Shown here piece after piece: positions 34,287 through 47,300 of a DNA stretch of 64,000 nucleotides. The stretch lies in NCBI GenBank assembly GCA_964019695.1, contig OZ026518.1, positions 72,551,254-72,615,253 of the forward strand. Reading direction: 5' to 3'. The DNA is from Loripinus fragilis. Taxonomy: Eukaryota; Mollusca; Bivalvia; Lucinida; Lucinidae. Position 1 is the first letter of the stretch, and each line of letters starts with the position of its first letter. The position numbers and the translations under genes are program-made. The notes under the pieces were generated by a model that saw only the letters and a list, made by a program, of their open reading frames with translations, did not search any database and was not told the DNA's origin.

Positions 34287-35078
34287 AATTCTGTCCAATT
34301 TGAAGGTAAAGAAAGGAGGAAAACGCAACACATGATGGGGTGGCACTTTATTATGTTGTCGAGAAAGGAAGACTTTTCCTTTATTGTCAAATTCAACCAT
34401 GGTGATAATCAGCTGTGTTACCAAACCGCCCTTTTTAACGCCATGCTGAGCATCTGCACGCCCTATTTTGTGAGACTACAAGTGTCTGTGAATCGTACTG
34501 CACACAATGTTCTCGAGTCTGGCTTGCTTTAGAAGTAAGAGTCTCTAACACGAATTGCTGTTTGGTGATGAGAAAATAGGCTCAGCTTCTCTCATATTCC
34601 ACACTACACATATCTCACAATTCTTGTAAAATTTGTGGTTGGTGTAGGTTTTGGCAAGACCCTGGTTTGAGGGAGACATGAAATCGCTTTTTTTATAGTT
34701 CAATATCAAGGCCGTCTTTTTTTGCCCGAATTGGTATTAGCCGGACCACGTTTTTGGCCAAATATGTATTTTGCAGGGCCATTTTCTCACATTTCCTTCT
34801 AGACCTCTTTTAATGACCTATTTTGCGATGATTAAAGATTAATAATATTAAATGATAAACCGTGTGCTGGTCAATATTATTTGTCTGCCGCAGGGGCCGC
34901 GACGCAACAAAGCCTGTCTTCGGTTTGTCCGACAAAGCGAATCAAAAAAAAAATTCCTCAGCTACAGAGGCTGGCTAGAAAATGAAGGAAGTGGCACAAT
35001 CAAACTATCAGACATATTTGGTTATCTACGTGAGCTAAAACCAGCAATGCGAGCGATATATTCTGAAATTTACTTTTG

Positions 35079-35310
35079 CTGATTCCAGCAATAAATGCTA
35101 CCAGTGAAGGAACATTTTCAGCTTTGCGCAGAGTGAAAACTTATTTAAGGAGTACTATGACTCATACGAGAATGTACAATCTTATTACCTAACATGTACA
35201 CTAAGAAAAACAGACGCTCTCGACTTGAAAGCAATCGCGAACAGGTTCTCTGAAAGAAATGAACGACGAAGGAGCGTGTTTGGACAGCTTTTTCAGTTGT
35301 GTATTTTCTA
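35079..35310 (+). pseudogene. hAT transposase C-terminal relic
   Basis: Frame 1 reads LIPAINATSEGTFSALRRVK, then TYLRSTMTHTRM up to a stop at about 35172. After a shift the frame continues K-T-D-A-L-D-L-K-A-I-A-N-R-F-S and RRRSVFG to TAA at 35308-35310. NATSE-(R)-FSALRR-KTYLRSTM and the downstream LDLKAIAN are hallmarks of the hAT C-terminal dimerisation domain. The zinc-finger and catalytic parts are absent, and a fragment of family D lies just upstream. Confidence 0.75.
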
Positions 35311-35559
35311 AGCTAAACGTATACTCAATAATGACATTGCATAGCATAGAATTACACCTGTGTCCATTTAAAACTCAGACCGACCTGCACATCCACGCAG
35401 GCTGAAGGGTTTTCACTGTGTGCTCTACAAAATAGGCACAATACCCTCATCATCCGCCAAGCGAAGACTGATAATCAGACAGCTTAAAGGCACAGCCTGA
35501 TTTCAGACTTCTCTAGGCGCACAACTATTCTACAGAATCATGCAGATAGGGGAAAATAG

Positions 35560-35770
35560 TTCAGCGTGAAATTGTGAATATTTTCTCATCCATCGTGAGA
35601 CGGGTTTTTTGTGTACCCAAAGCTTATCTTTTGGTTGAAATTTTAGCATATGTTTTGAGTTCTCACAAAAACGCCTCAATGAGACACTATTTTGAGTACC
35701 CATGACATATGTTTTTGGTTGAAAGATAGGGAAAATATTTTATTACGCACTTTTATCTAAAGGCCTGAGA
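35560..35770. mobile_element. Family A, one and a half copies
   Basis: A complete hairpin (TTTTAGCATATGTTTTGAG ... ACATATGTTTTTGGTTG) is preceded by an extra half hairpin with CATCGTGAGACGGG and TTATCTTTTGGTTGAAAT. Confidence 0.7.
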
Positions 35771-36494
35771 ATGCTGTGCCCTGGTTATATGTATATACGG
35801 TTACATGTGCGTAAATATAATGAACAGATAGATAGAAAAAAAGACAACAAAATCAATAGATAAAAAGAAAAATGAACAAAAAAAAGAAAGGAAAGAAACA
35901 ACTATTGCGGGGATATCTGCATCAGAATTAACTGATACTTTTAGAAGAATCAGTTAACTTTGATGAGGCCTACCGAGGTGTTGAAATAGTTGTTGATATT
36001 TTGTTGATTGTGGGGTGGGGTGGCAGTCGAAAAAGTATGTGGCTCGGAACCAACTTATAAACGGACTGGTCACTGGCGGAAATACAAAGATATGTTGTCG
36101 AGGCTTTATTTTAGCGCTATTTCAAAGTACTACAGCCATTAAAGTTGCTTCTGAACTTACAAGAGATTATAAGAGGTTACTCCCGGTATGCAAAGCTGAA
36201 ATATCACGAGTTACAGTAAAAAGAACTGAAGTTTTCTCATCTTTTTATGTTGATTTTTGACGATTTTCGGCTAAAAGTGCCAAAAATAGCTAAAAAGGGT
36301 ACCTAGGTTTCTTGCTGATGTTCATAAAGACGGATAAACTTTCAATAAATATGACAATACAGTCTTAAAGATAGTATATTGAACCATTGCTTTTTGAAGA
36401 AAATTCAAAGATATGCAGAGAAATAATGGAGATATGATTATTTAATCTCCAACATACGTCAGCCACCGTTTAGCCACAACAACGTATTTCCAAT

Positions 36495-37420
36495 ATATAT
36501 ACTCAAAGCCAAAAGTAACTTTACACTTTGAACTACCGAATATATCTTTACTGTTTTTGATTTAAACCAAATTAAATATTGTAATGAGTTGCTGGTACCC
36601 GCCCTAACCTCATTCACGAAAAACAACTTCGGCTAATTAATCTTCTTTCGAATTATCTGTGCTTTCATTAAAAGCACAAAATCAGCATTTCCTAGCAAAG
36701 TCCAAAGTAAACCTAGGATTTGAACACTTTATTTTAAGGGCCATCGATTGTCCATTAAAAATACTGTTTGACATTTTGTCTCCGACGTATAGTTAGTTTT
36801 TGACAGCGTCTTAAAGTTGGTTCACATTGAAATTATCTCCCTTTGAATTAAAACTATAGTAAACTTTGGCCCCTGCTAAATGCTTTATTTCAGATGACAT
36901 TTGATTTTCTTAATCAGCGAATTGTTTGGACTTCTGTCCTTAGTATGTGACAAGATAATCTGGTAAAAAATCCTCATCAGTTTGGAAGAATAATGGCAAA
37001 CGATTTCTTATGGGAAATTCCATTGAAAGCACTGAAAAGTTCACAAAAAGGGGTATGGACGAAAAAAATTACTCTAATTTGTGTTACTCGAAAGTTGATC
37101 CCGGCTGATTTGAACTTAAAACAACAACACGATAGCTTGCCTTTCAGACTGTTTCTTTAAAAGTGAAAAGTGTCCAATCGCAAAGCTACAGTAGCACATC
37201 AAAAGTGATGCGTTTTGGAAAAGTTTATTTTGCCCCCTTGCCTCTTTCATTTGGGCATCTTGGTTGCATTTATGACACCAAAAACATGAAATTCAATTGC
37301 CATATGAATTATTGATTGAACTTTAATATGAATTAAACACATTCAAAATACCACTCACTAATACCCAGAAAAGGTATATATATTAACAGTGTAAAGTTAC
37401 TTTTGGTTTTGAGTATACAT
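36495..37420. mobile_element. Possible 0.93-kb TIR element
   Basis: ATATACTCAAAGCCAAAAGT at 36497 is repeated inverted near 37398-37418; with its flanks the match is ~33 bp with few differences. The interior is AT-rich with no recognisable gene. Confidence 0.5.
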
Positions 37421-39170
37421 TTACCTGTATGTAAGTGACCAGTCCGTGTTTATTGGGTCCGAATATGTGGTAAGCATTTGAAATATAGCTATAATGCCTT
37501 ATACAGTAGCGGTCTGATCTGGATATACATTGTTTGTCGAAGAGGCGTCTAAAACATTCAGCAGATGACAAAAGCAAATGACTTGCTGTGATTGAGGCTT
37601 TAAGGGCTAGACACCTTTATATCACCCTGTACAAGATTGAATGTCTGGATGGGGTTTAATGATTAGAGAACAATGGCCTTATTTTATAGTGATTAGAGGA
37701 TAGAGCAAACAATAATAATTAGAGAATAATGAGGACTCAAAATTTGTAGAAAGTTGTCATCTTTCAAAATTAAGACTATCAAAACTTGCAGACACAAGCA
37801 AGCCATGGCACATGTATTTGCTGTTTAAGGGTGTCAACCTTAACAGGTTGGAGTGGATCCTCCCTCAAATATACTTAAAGGTCTGGATAGGGCTCTGGTA
37901 TTCTCTAGTCATTATAAATTTTGAGTCCTAATAAAGGGTCAAAGATCTGTGTAAGGTCTTATTGTTGATTGCATTTCGATCTTCTCTTCATTCCCTTCAA
38001 TTTGATATGCTGCATGACAACTTTTCTTTATCTCCGAGCCCTGACCACAAACAAGAGGTCAGGAATGAGTGTAATTGATTACTTTTTGCTTGCTGGAAGG
38101 ACAGATGGACAGAGAGTAAATGATCTATAGCCTACTCCAGGACAAGGTTTTGATTATGCCCAAAACGTTGAAAAAGTTGGAAGGGGACATAATGCTTTCA
38201 GCTTGTCTGTCCTTCCATCACACTCTATATACCTCCAACATCATTTGAACCTTGCATGCTAGGGTCTTGAAATTGCATACGTGGTTTCCTCATGAAAAAG
38301 TATCTAAACCATATTTTTCTTGTCCAATTTATCTCCAATTCTTGAGTTATGCTCCTTTGAGTAAAGTTAGATAGTAACCTTGTTAGCTAGATATCTCAAA
38401 TACTATTTCAACTGGAGTCTTTATATTTGGTATACTGATTTGGACTGACCAAACATTCCATTTAAAAAAAGAGACTGTGACCACTTTGTTATAGCTATTG
38501 CCCCCCTATTCACTTTTCCCTTGTTTACAGGATATCCCTTAACCCATTTGTGCCGCATTCTGCGGCGTTTAGTCTGGATCTGCATGGTTTACACGTGTCC
38601 CATAAAAAGGAGGCTAGGCTTATATGGGTTAACTAACATACTTGAAACTTGATAGAGATGATGAGTGGATTACCACGCTAATTTTTGAAGGAATTCTAAA
38701 AAAACTATCATCAGATATAGGTCAAGATCAACAAAGCTGTCATCATAAAATTGTGAATATTTTATCAATCCAAATAAACATTTGTCTAGGGTACTGAAAA
38801 GAACCATCTCATTGAGTACTCACAACTTAATTACACACTCTTATCTGGAGACCTGATTTCAGAATTATGGGCCATATTTTAAAAAGAGCACCATTCTTAT
38901 GAACAAGCATATGTTTTGGGGCATCCACTTTCAAAAACGCAATTTCTAGTTAATATGTTTCATACAACAGGTTGCAGGAATATAAACTTCTTATGTCTAC
39001 ATTGTTTTCCAGATGCTGTTTTCCAGATGCTGTTTTCTTTAGGAGCCTCAGTTTTGCATCTGGCACAACTGGCTGTCTGGTAGAGATTTCATGCCCAGAT
39101 CCCGAGGGGCGACAGGGAGTCTGGACCCACCCTCTGATAAATCACAAAAAATTAGGGTTTCTTAGCAAAA

Positions 39171-39288
39171 GTGGTCCGGATCCCCTGAAAAATTACAAAG
39201 CTGCCAAGCCAGCATTCAGCAATATTATAGTGGTCCGGATCCCCTGAAAAATTACAAAGCTACCAAGCCAGCATACAATGCTGGGTCA
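39171..39288 (+). repeat. Two-copy 59-bp tandem duplication
   Basis: GTGGTCCGGATCCCCTGAAA ... CCAAGCCAGCAT starts at 39171 and again at 39230. Confidence 0.9.
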
Positions 39289-40096
39289 TCTGGCCATTTA
39301 AATGACGTTTTGCTGTCCGCCGATGATAGTGGTATTGGGATCCTCTCATAAACTAAAAAATTATGGACAGAATAAGGGCTAATGTATCACACATTATTCA
39401 AGATTTGGGGGCTGACTCAGCCCCAAAAATCTTCAATTCAGGCATAATATTAAAAGCGTACTCCTATGTGGCATTGAAAGCTTGATGGTTATCTCAGTTA
39501 GGGTAATAAATGTTGTAAAATTTCAAACACTATTAGCGTGCTAAAAAGTCCTAGAGAAACAGAGCAGACCCATATTAGACTGCTTCTGAAGAAGCAGTCT
39601 GATCAGGGTCTTCCCTGTTTGCTATTCTAACAAGTACTGTATGAATACCAGTCCTGATAACCAACATTTTATTTGAGTACAGAAACAGAAAAGTGTTCAA
39701 TATTTTAGAATATTTACTGTATGTTATTAAACGAAAGAACCAAAAAAATCTCTAGGTACTTTAATAATAGTAATGATTCTGATGAAACAAATTTACATAC
39801 ACAAAATAACACAAGTATCGAAAATAAAATCTGGACGGAAATTGACAACTTAATATTCAACTACTTAAATAAATAATTTATAAATAAATACAAATCCTAC
39901 TGAGTTGACTGATTTTTTTAAAAAAATAGTAGATCCAGAAGAGCTTGCCAACAAACAAGCAGATCAAAGTTTACTCTGTAAGCCAGAGCATGACAAAGCT
40001 AACAAAATGATCTGTTGTGCTCAGAGAAGATGCAGATCAATCTGGGCACTGACCCAGTCAGAAAAGAGTCTTCACTATACACTCAAAATGTAACTA

Positions 40097-40321
40097 CTGT
40101 CCTGCCAGCCAAGAGTGTCAGTGACATCATGTTTTGTTTATAAATGTAAGTAAAACATTAACGAGTACACTCCACTTGATCTAATGCCAATCAATAGATC
40201 ACTTGTGTATTATTTCTATCCTGCAGATAGGATTAATACACAAGAGATCTATCGATTATAAGTCCCTGATAAATTTGTAAACAAAACATGAGGTCACTGT
40301 CACCCTTGGCTGGCAGGACAG
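40097..40321. mobile_element. TA-flanked MITE (copy 2)
   Basis: 225 bp, the same family as 29630-29855, in the same orientation and again TA-flanked. The inner hairpin is retained. It lies ~920 bp past the end of IFT172. Confidence 0.85.
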
Positions 40322-40469
40322 TAAGTGCTCATATATTTTATTTTCATGGGGACAGCCAAAGGCCTCTAGCAAGACAGCGCAGATGCCAAGGCCGATCTGA
40401 GTCTTTGCTGGATATGCAGTGCATTTCATTTCATGCCTCATGATAAAGAGTTCAAAATTAAATTTTCTC

Positions 40470-40560
40470 ATTTCTTAACCAAAACATATGTTGTGGGTAC
40501 TCAAAAGAACCGTCTCAATGGGACGGTTCTTTTGAGCACCCAAAACAGATGCTTAAACTG
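40470..40560. mobile_element. Family A hairpin MITE
   Basis: ACATATGTTGTGGGTACTC, then the AAAAGAACCGTCTCAATG palindrome, then GAGCACCCAAAACAGATGC. Confidence 0.8.
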
Positions 40561-41083
40561 GTGGATCCGAATGCTGATTTTTTTCAAAATTAACTTTTAC
40601 AAAATATTATTTCAGGAATACTATATGGGTGTCAAACGGTTTGGATCCAAATCAGGACCGACATTGCCGGTCTTGATTGTCCTGATCTGTGTCCAAACTG
40701 TTTGCAAAATTTATCGGCAGATGACAAAAGTCGCACCGAGCAAGGAAAGAGTCAAACCAAAAAGTTTCTAAATCACCACTCAAGGGACAAAAATATTTCA
40801 ATATTGTACTTGCCTGCAGGAGGAGTGACTTATAATTTTCACTCACCCTGCAAACACATGCATTTGTCCTTTAAAAGCATATGCAATAAAGAACAAGGGA
40901 GGTAGGTAAGGGAGTAATATGTAATATGACTTCCTGGAGTAATTCTTCCCAAAGCACTTGTCCTACAGGACGAGTGCTTTGGGAAGAAGTACTCCTCCTT
41001 TCTAGATTTTACTCATAATTACGAGCGGACAATTGGAATTTTTGTCCCCTGCCACTGCAATAGAAACTAATTGGAATGTTCTG

Positions 41084-41089
41084 TTTATT
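41084..41089 (-). promoter_or_regulatory. Likely polyadenylation signal of IFT172
   Basis: AATAAA on the minus strand, 151 bp past the TAG stop; the first such hexamer downstream. This would give a 3' UTR of about 170-180 nt. Confidence 0.55.
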
Positions 41090-41239
41090 TTGCACTCATA
41101 AGACAAATGTTTTTTGTGAGTTGTTAGCCTGGTGATATGTCTTTTGGCAGGTTTCTCCAACAACCAAATCAATGATTAGCATCTTCACTTCACTGATAGC
41201 TGTGTAACTAAACTTCATTATAAATAATGATGCTGTGCC

Positions 41240-41329
41240 CTACTGGAATGAATAGCTTGGATTGGGTGTAGCTCCACACCAGGTTCCGATGAATTTCAGA
41301 ACATCTTGTAGTTCAGAACTGTGGGAAAC
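41240..41329 (-). CDS. IFT172: IFT172 terminal exon
   Basis: 90 nt with stop TAG at 41242-41240: [20 protein letters not shown] and TPNPSYSFQ. The acceptor is TTTTTTATTTCAG. The W-C-G and terminal Y-S-F-Q fit the family's C-terminus, which shows the gene ends here. Confidence 0.93.
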   Translation of the reverse strand, partial: VSHSSELQDVLKFIGTWCGATPNPSYSFQ

Positions 41330-44300
41330 CTGAAATAAAAAAAATATATAGATTAATGACTTACAGTTTATACCATAAACTTGACCTTATGTGGCATTAT
41401 GCGAAGTTTTTATTTTCAACAAGTTTCGCGAAAAATAAAACCCTCGCGAAATTTTCAGAATTTACAGTATATAAAAGTTGTTTCCTGTTAAAATGTGGAG
41501 CATACAACATTATGTGGGAATGGCACTGGCAATCAACATACGGTGGATAATATCAACATCAATGCATGCATACTTAACGCAGATAGGCGTAGGATAAGGA
41601 CAGGATACAGCCCAAATTCCTTTTTTGAAGCCAAAGTGGGTGCATAAAACTGGGTGTGCCATGTGTGATATAAATGCCTCGTGCGCAGGGACCGCGGCAC
41701 ACCGACACAATAACCGAATAATAATAATAATAGACAGATGAAGAATTAATTTTAATACAAATGTTTAAGTTATAGATCATATATTACAATTATAAAGGAA
41801 TTAAGTGGGAACAAGGGCACGACAGTTTCCTCCTCCTTTTTCATGACTGTGCCTTTTAACCACTTCACAGATTTACTTAATGATTTACTTAATAGCTATT
41901 ACAAATATTCACAAAATATGTGATTAAGTTGGCCAAAAATTTAAATTTCTGTGCAAACTGATTGGTTGTGAAGCACAGGAATTGGCAGAGTAATCTATAA
42001 GGATTGATTCAAGAGGGTGAGACATACCTTTGTAGCCATTAGGAACTTGTTCCAGTCATCTTTATTGGCCACTTTACCAGGGTTCTTGAACTCCATCTTA
42101 TTTCTCAACACTGGATAACCTGCAGTAAAAATAGTAACCCTGTGTATACTGGAAACCCCTAAAAGGGTATTTCGGCAAACAGTGAGGCCCTGGAAGGGTT
42201 TTTAGGGATAGAGGCCAAATAACTAAAGGGATATGGGATACTTCTGTGAAAATTCAAAGTATTTTATGGATATGGTGATACAAAGCTTTCTGAATTTGTG
42301 TGAATTTGGCGGATATTTGCCAATTTATTTTCAGGGATATGGGATACTTTTCAAAATATTTTTGGGATATGGGATACCACGGATCCCACTTCCAGGGCCT
42401 CAAAAGTGAAGACTAAGATGCATATAGCAAAGTGCTGCCTTAGTTTTCCACTATCTGAAAAATCTTACAAACCCATATGCTTCGTACAAGGATTTTAGCA
42501 AGTCTCTGTAGCTGAGCATATACATGTTAGCCTTACTTATGGGAAGAGGCTCATATAGCAATGTATCCTCTTTGACGGGCCTCAACGCAAGAAAACATGT
42601 CTTAGGGGTTTGCAATCAGGTAAGCCTAAAACCAACCTACTCAGCTACATAGACTGGCTAGAATACTGAAATTTTGGCTAAACAAAGATTAGAGATTCTA
42701 ATACACTTGCAAATGTTACACTACATCTGATTGGATAACATGATATACTGTCACAAACTCGAGAACATTATGTAAAGTCACTTTTCTTTGGCTAACAAGT
42801 GGTTTTATGCAGCTTACAAGCAGTTTTATGCTGCTGTATGTAGACGCAACATACTGCATTTTCATTGTGGTTTTGAAGGAAAAATGTTACTAGTGCATTA
42901 GAATGGGGATAACCATATTCAAAATTTTCATTTAGGGAGGTATATCGTCGGATATACTTTCCAAAATCACGTTTTATGGCTCCGCTGATGTGTTGTGTTA
43001 AAACTAAATTTTGGACCGTATATCCGACAATATACCTCCCCAAATGAAAATTTTGAATACAGTTATCCCCTAATTTAACTTTGCAGGGAGTGATTAACAA
43101 AGGCAATGATGAGACTGCCTGGGTGTGTAGGCTGGTCTGCGCCTTATAGTATACAGTAAAACCCTTGTAAAAGGGCCACTAAAAATAGACAAAACAAAGA
43201 TCTTAATGACAACTGGTTGCCTAATGAAGATCGAAAGTATTGCAGAATGCTCCCCTTGGAGAAATTGTGCAATACTTTTGACCTGCATTAAGCGATAATT
43301 GGTCTTGTAAACCAATTTTCGATCTTTTTGAGAGTGGCTGTTTTACACAGGTTTTACTGTATTATAGGGGTCTAACATACCTGTTATAACACAGGGTATC
43401 TGTCTTACACCAGTCTCAGGGGTGATCAGAGAAGCTTCATAACAATTTCTTTCATCTTTAGCCAGGGTCTGTTCGATCTTCTGATCCATAGACACAGCTA
43501 GAACCCATTCTCTAACTTCTTCATGCTGCTGGGGCTAAATAGACAGAACAACATGAGCCACAACGTGATTTCCAACAATGTGGCATTTTGACAAATGCAG
43601 ACTCAGACAAGCATGTACAGCCTCCTTTTAAGCATAAGAACTTTAAATGATGTTTGGTCAGTAGCTTTACACTCATAGAATATTCTAGAAGCAAAGGCTT
43701 TGATCAGACTGTGCATATGGGCAGGCTGATACGAGGCTTTGCTGGTCATGCATACCACCTTGTTGAAAATCTCATGTTGCGGCTCAATTATGGTGAATAG
43801 ACTAAACTTTTCAAATGACAGGCCAGAGCAAACAATGAGACCCCAGTTCCATGGCTGGAAGTTCAAAGTTCCAAAATCTGGGACTTTCAAAACCGCCAAT
43901 CTTAAAACTTGCCATATGCCCACTAAATATTGAATATTCACAATTTCATGTTTAAATGGTCAACTGTCTTTAGACAGACTGAAAATAAATCAGAAAAGCT
44001 ATTAAAATCTCCCTAATTCATTAATCAAAATCCTGAATTCAGGAATAATCCTGAAAACTTTCACCCATACAGATTAGATGGCAATTGGATCAAGGTCAAC
44101 AATTTGTCATTGCATCACCACTATATATAATTTTAGTAATGAAACTGTAGTCTATATAAATACGATCAAAATGGTATATTTTATATATTCTAACATGGGA
44201 TATTTTTTAATGTGAAAACTGGCCCATCTGATATGGGGAATTGGGGACTATGGTTACATGTGCATATTTGTTTATATAAGTAGTGAACTGTTCCTTTTGT

Positions 44301-47300
44301 TGACTTTGATAAATTTGTTTTGTTTGATTTGATTCTTTATGTCCCAGTCAACATATTATCAGTCATGTCGGGACAAGTCTTCCTGGGTTGAACTAGTTCT
44401 TAGCAGAGGATAAGTGTCTTGCTCAAGGATACAGCACAGTGCCGCCATTGAGGCTTGAACCAGCAACCCCTGTATCTCAAGTCGAGCACTCTACCACTGA
44501 GTCACTGCACTCCCCGCCTTTGATAGATATTTGCTACTTTGTAGTGGAAGAGATCTTGATTAATATGCATCGTAGGACCCCAGATAAGAGTGTGTAACTG
44601 AATTTTTTTTTTTTATTTCTCAACCAAAACATATGTTGTGAGTACTCAAAAGAACCGTCTCAATGAGACGGTTCTTTTGAGCACCTGAAACGCATGTTTA
44701 AATTGATGCATAAGAAAATAATCACAATTTTACGCCGAAAAATTTGCTTAACTGGCCCTATGCATCACATACATGTATTATTCTGTGGTAGAAAGTGATG
44801 CATCATCTAAGACAGGGCCATCTAGACAAGACAATGGATAATGGGGAGTGTAGGTGATTGTGTATTATTGTGGACTTACAGTAAGATGTCCTTTCTCTGG
44901 CAGCGGAATTTCAAAAGGTATATCAGTTTCCTGGAAGTCACTATGATCTATCATATCAAGACTGCCTTCTTCTATAGCCTGTAAAAATAACAGAGACCAT
45001 ATATGCCTCGACGTGAGAAAACCTGTCTTCGGGGTTTGCGAACAACAAAGGTGCAGACCAGCCTGCGCATCCGAGCAGACTGATCAGCGCCTTTGTTATT
45101 CTTTTTTTGGAAAGTATCATATCTAAACTTTCTTCAAGCAAAATTTCAATTTTCTAGCTAGTCTCTGTAGCTGAGGAGGCTGGTTTGAGCATTGCCTGGT
45201 CGAAATACCGGAAGACATTTTGTTGCGACGAGGCCCATATAAGCCTCAATAAGCACACAGTGTCAGGACTTTAGTTAAGAGTGCGTAGCAGAAAAATAAT
45301 TTTCTTATTTCTCAACCAAAACATATGTTGTGGGTACTCAAAAGAACCGTCTCAATGAGCACCCAAAACATATGCTAAAAATTATGGGTAAAAAATATTT
45401 ACAATTTTACGCTGAGTTTTTTGGTTTATCTAAACCTGTGCAGTGTGCTTCTTAATGTAACTTTTTTTTTACTTGCAGCATTTCTATTGTGTTTAATAGA
45501 GCTTAGATAATGTCCTCATGTCCCAATAGTCTTTCAACCCATTGGAAGTTAGAATGGCCAAACTTCTGATGAATTACATCTAGGCCAAATGTCTTTTGAT
45601 AAGATGAAATGCATTTAGAGGAAATGTCATGATTTTCATTGTACTGTATAGCACCTTTATAACACTATGCTTGGGGGCTTCAGAAAAATCCTGTTAGAAA
45701 ATGGGTAATTTGACAGAATAAAGGAGACAGACAATAGCCATTTCTTTTCCTATACTTTCTTTGTGCTCTTCCTCATGGTAACGTGTACCGTGGGTTGGTC
45801 TGCAGTGTGTGATTGTGGTATTTCCTGATCATACTCACTTACTTTTTTTCTGCGCTTTTTTGACTAGAAGTCAAAAGTTCATATGGGCCTCAATATATAA
45901 AGCTGAATTCTGGGGTTTGAGAACAACAAAGGCATAGACCAGCCTGTGCATCCGTGCAGACTGATCAGCGCCTTCACTATTCGTTTATAGGAAAGTATCA
46001 TATTTAGACTTGCTACAGGGGAAATTTCAATTTTCTAGCTAGTCTCTGTAGCTGAGCAGAATGGTTTGAATCTCACTGTCAGAAACCCTGAAAACAGGTT
46101 TTGTCAAGACAAGGACCATATGATCTTAACAACCTAAAGAACTGGGTGTGCTCTCATAGGAGAATGTGTACTTATAAAATCAAATACAGTAAAACCTGTG
46201 TAAAACCGCCGTTCTCAAAAAGACCAAAAAATGGTTTTCAAGACCGATTATTGCTTAATGCAGGTCAAAAGTTTTGCAGAATGCTTTTTTTTATTTGATT
46301 GTTTGATTTGATTCTTTACGTCCCATCAACAATCTTTCAGTCAAACAGGGACGGGTCTTCCTGGGTTGAACCAGTACTAAGCTAGAATAAATGTGTCTTG
46401 CTCAAGGACCACAACGCAGTGACGCCGGTGAGGCTCATACCCGCGGCCCCTTGGTCTCAAGTCAAGCACTCTACCACTGAGCCACTGCACTCCAAAGGGA
46501 TCATTTTGCAATACTTTAGACCTTCATTAAGCTACCAGTTGTCATTGAGACCTTTGTTTTGTCTATTTGGAGTGGCTGTTTTACACAGGTTTTACTGTAC
46601 TGTATACTACACTAGTACTATGAACATTATGAACATTAACTTACCTCTGATACATCAAGATATCTGTTCAGGAATACAAATGCCATATTTTCCCATCCAA
46701 TGGCCTACAAAACAGAAATTGTAGAAATTTAAGCTCTCTGACATATTATTGGATAATTTTCTACAAAATAAAGACTGAGTCATTACATCTAAATTTAAGC
46801 AGTATAGGAGCCCCTCTTTTATATCATACTAAAGAAAACTTAAAATACAATAATATAAAAAAATAATCACATATGGTAACTCATTTTATCATATGATGTC
46901 ACTGTTATTCATTGGATAATGTCATGTCATAAATAATGTTATAATCACTTGTTACATAACACTTTCGGCTGGAACAAGTAACGTCATGACAACCTCCTTC
47001 ATAACAATGAACATTTACATGGATATAAACAAACATCGAAGGCATTATAGTCACATTTAAATACAATTAAAATATTTTGATAAACAGAATCTTACACTTG
47101 TGATCATTTCATATTAAATTTATTTAAATTGCCAAAGTATTGTTTAATAAATTTCGTATGAAATGATCACTCGTGTAAGATCCTCTATTTGTGAGGAACT
47201 TTTTTCCAAAGATCCCTAAAATACAAAATATAGAGGGCATAGGCATATGGTTCAGCCCCAATGAAATGTTTTACGTTATAATGTTTAATAGTGAAGACGG

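Larger units (their letters stand above)
29860..34885. other. Non-genic repeat-rich stretch
   Basis: Outside the listed elements (family G, the 30885 TIR element, the SINEs, the 33240 repeat and the MITE 33852-34286), the pieces 30260-30885, 31640-31925, 32700-33240 and 34290-34885 show nothing coding or structural that I can support. Confidence 0.6.
35770..40096. other. Non-genic stretch between the hAT relic and IFT172
   Basis: Contains the possible TIR element 36495-37420, family B copies (37490-37606, 38540-38632, 39555-39625), a family A trace (38745-38852) and the 59-bp tandem pair. An open frame at 36015-36260 has no recognisable family. Otherwise nothing is seen. Confidence 0.6.

Noticed and set aside
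36015..36260. 81-codon frame as a possible transposase or gene fragment
   Set aside because: No recognisable domain; length is within chance expectation in 64 kb.
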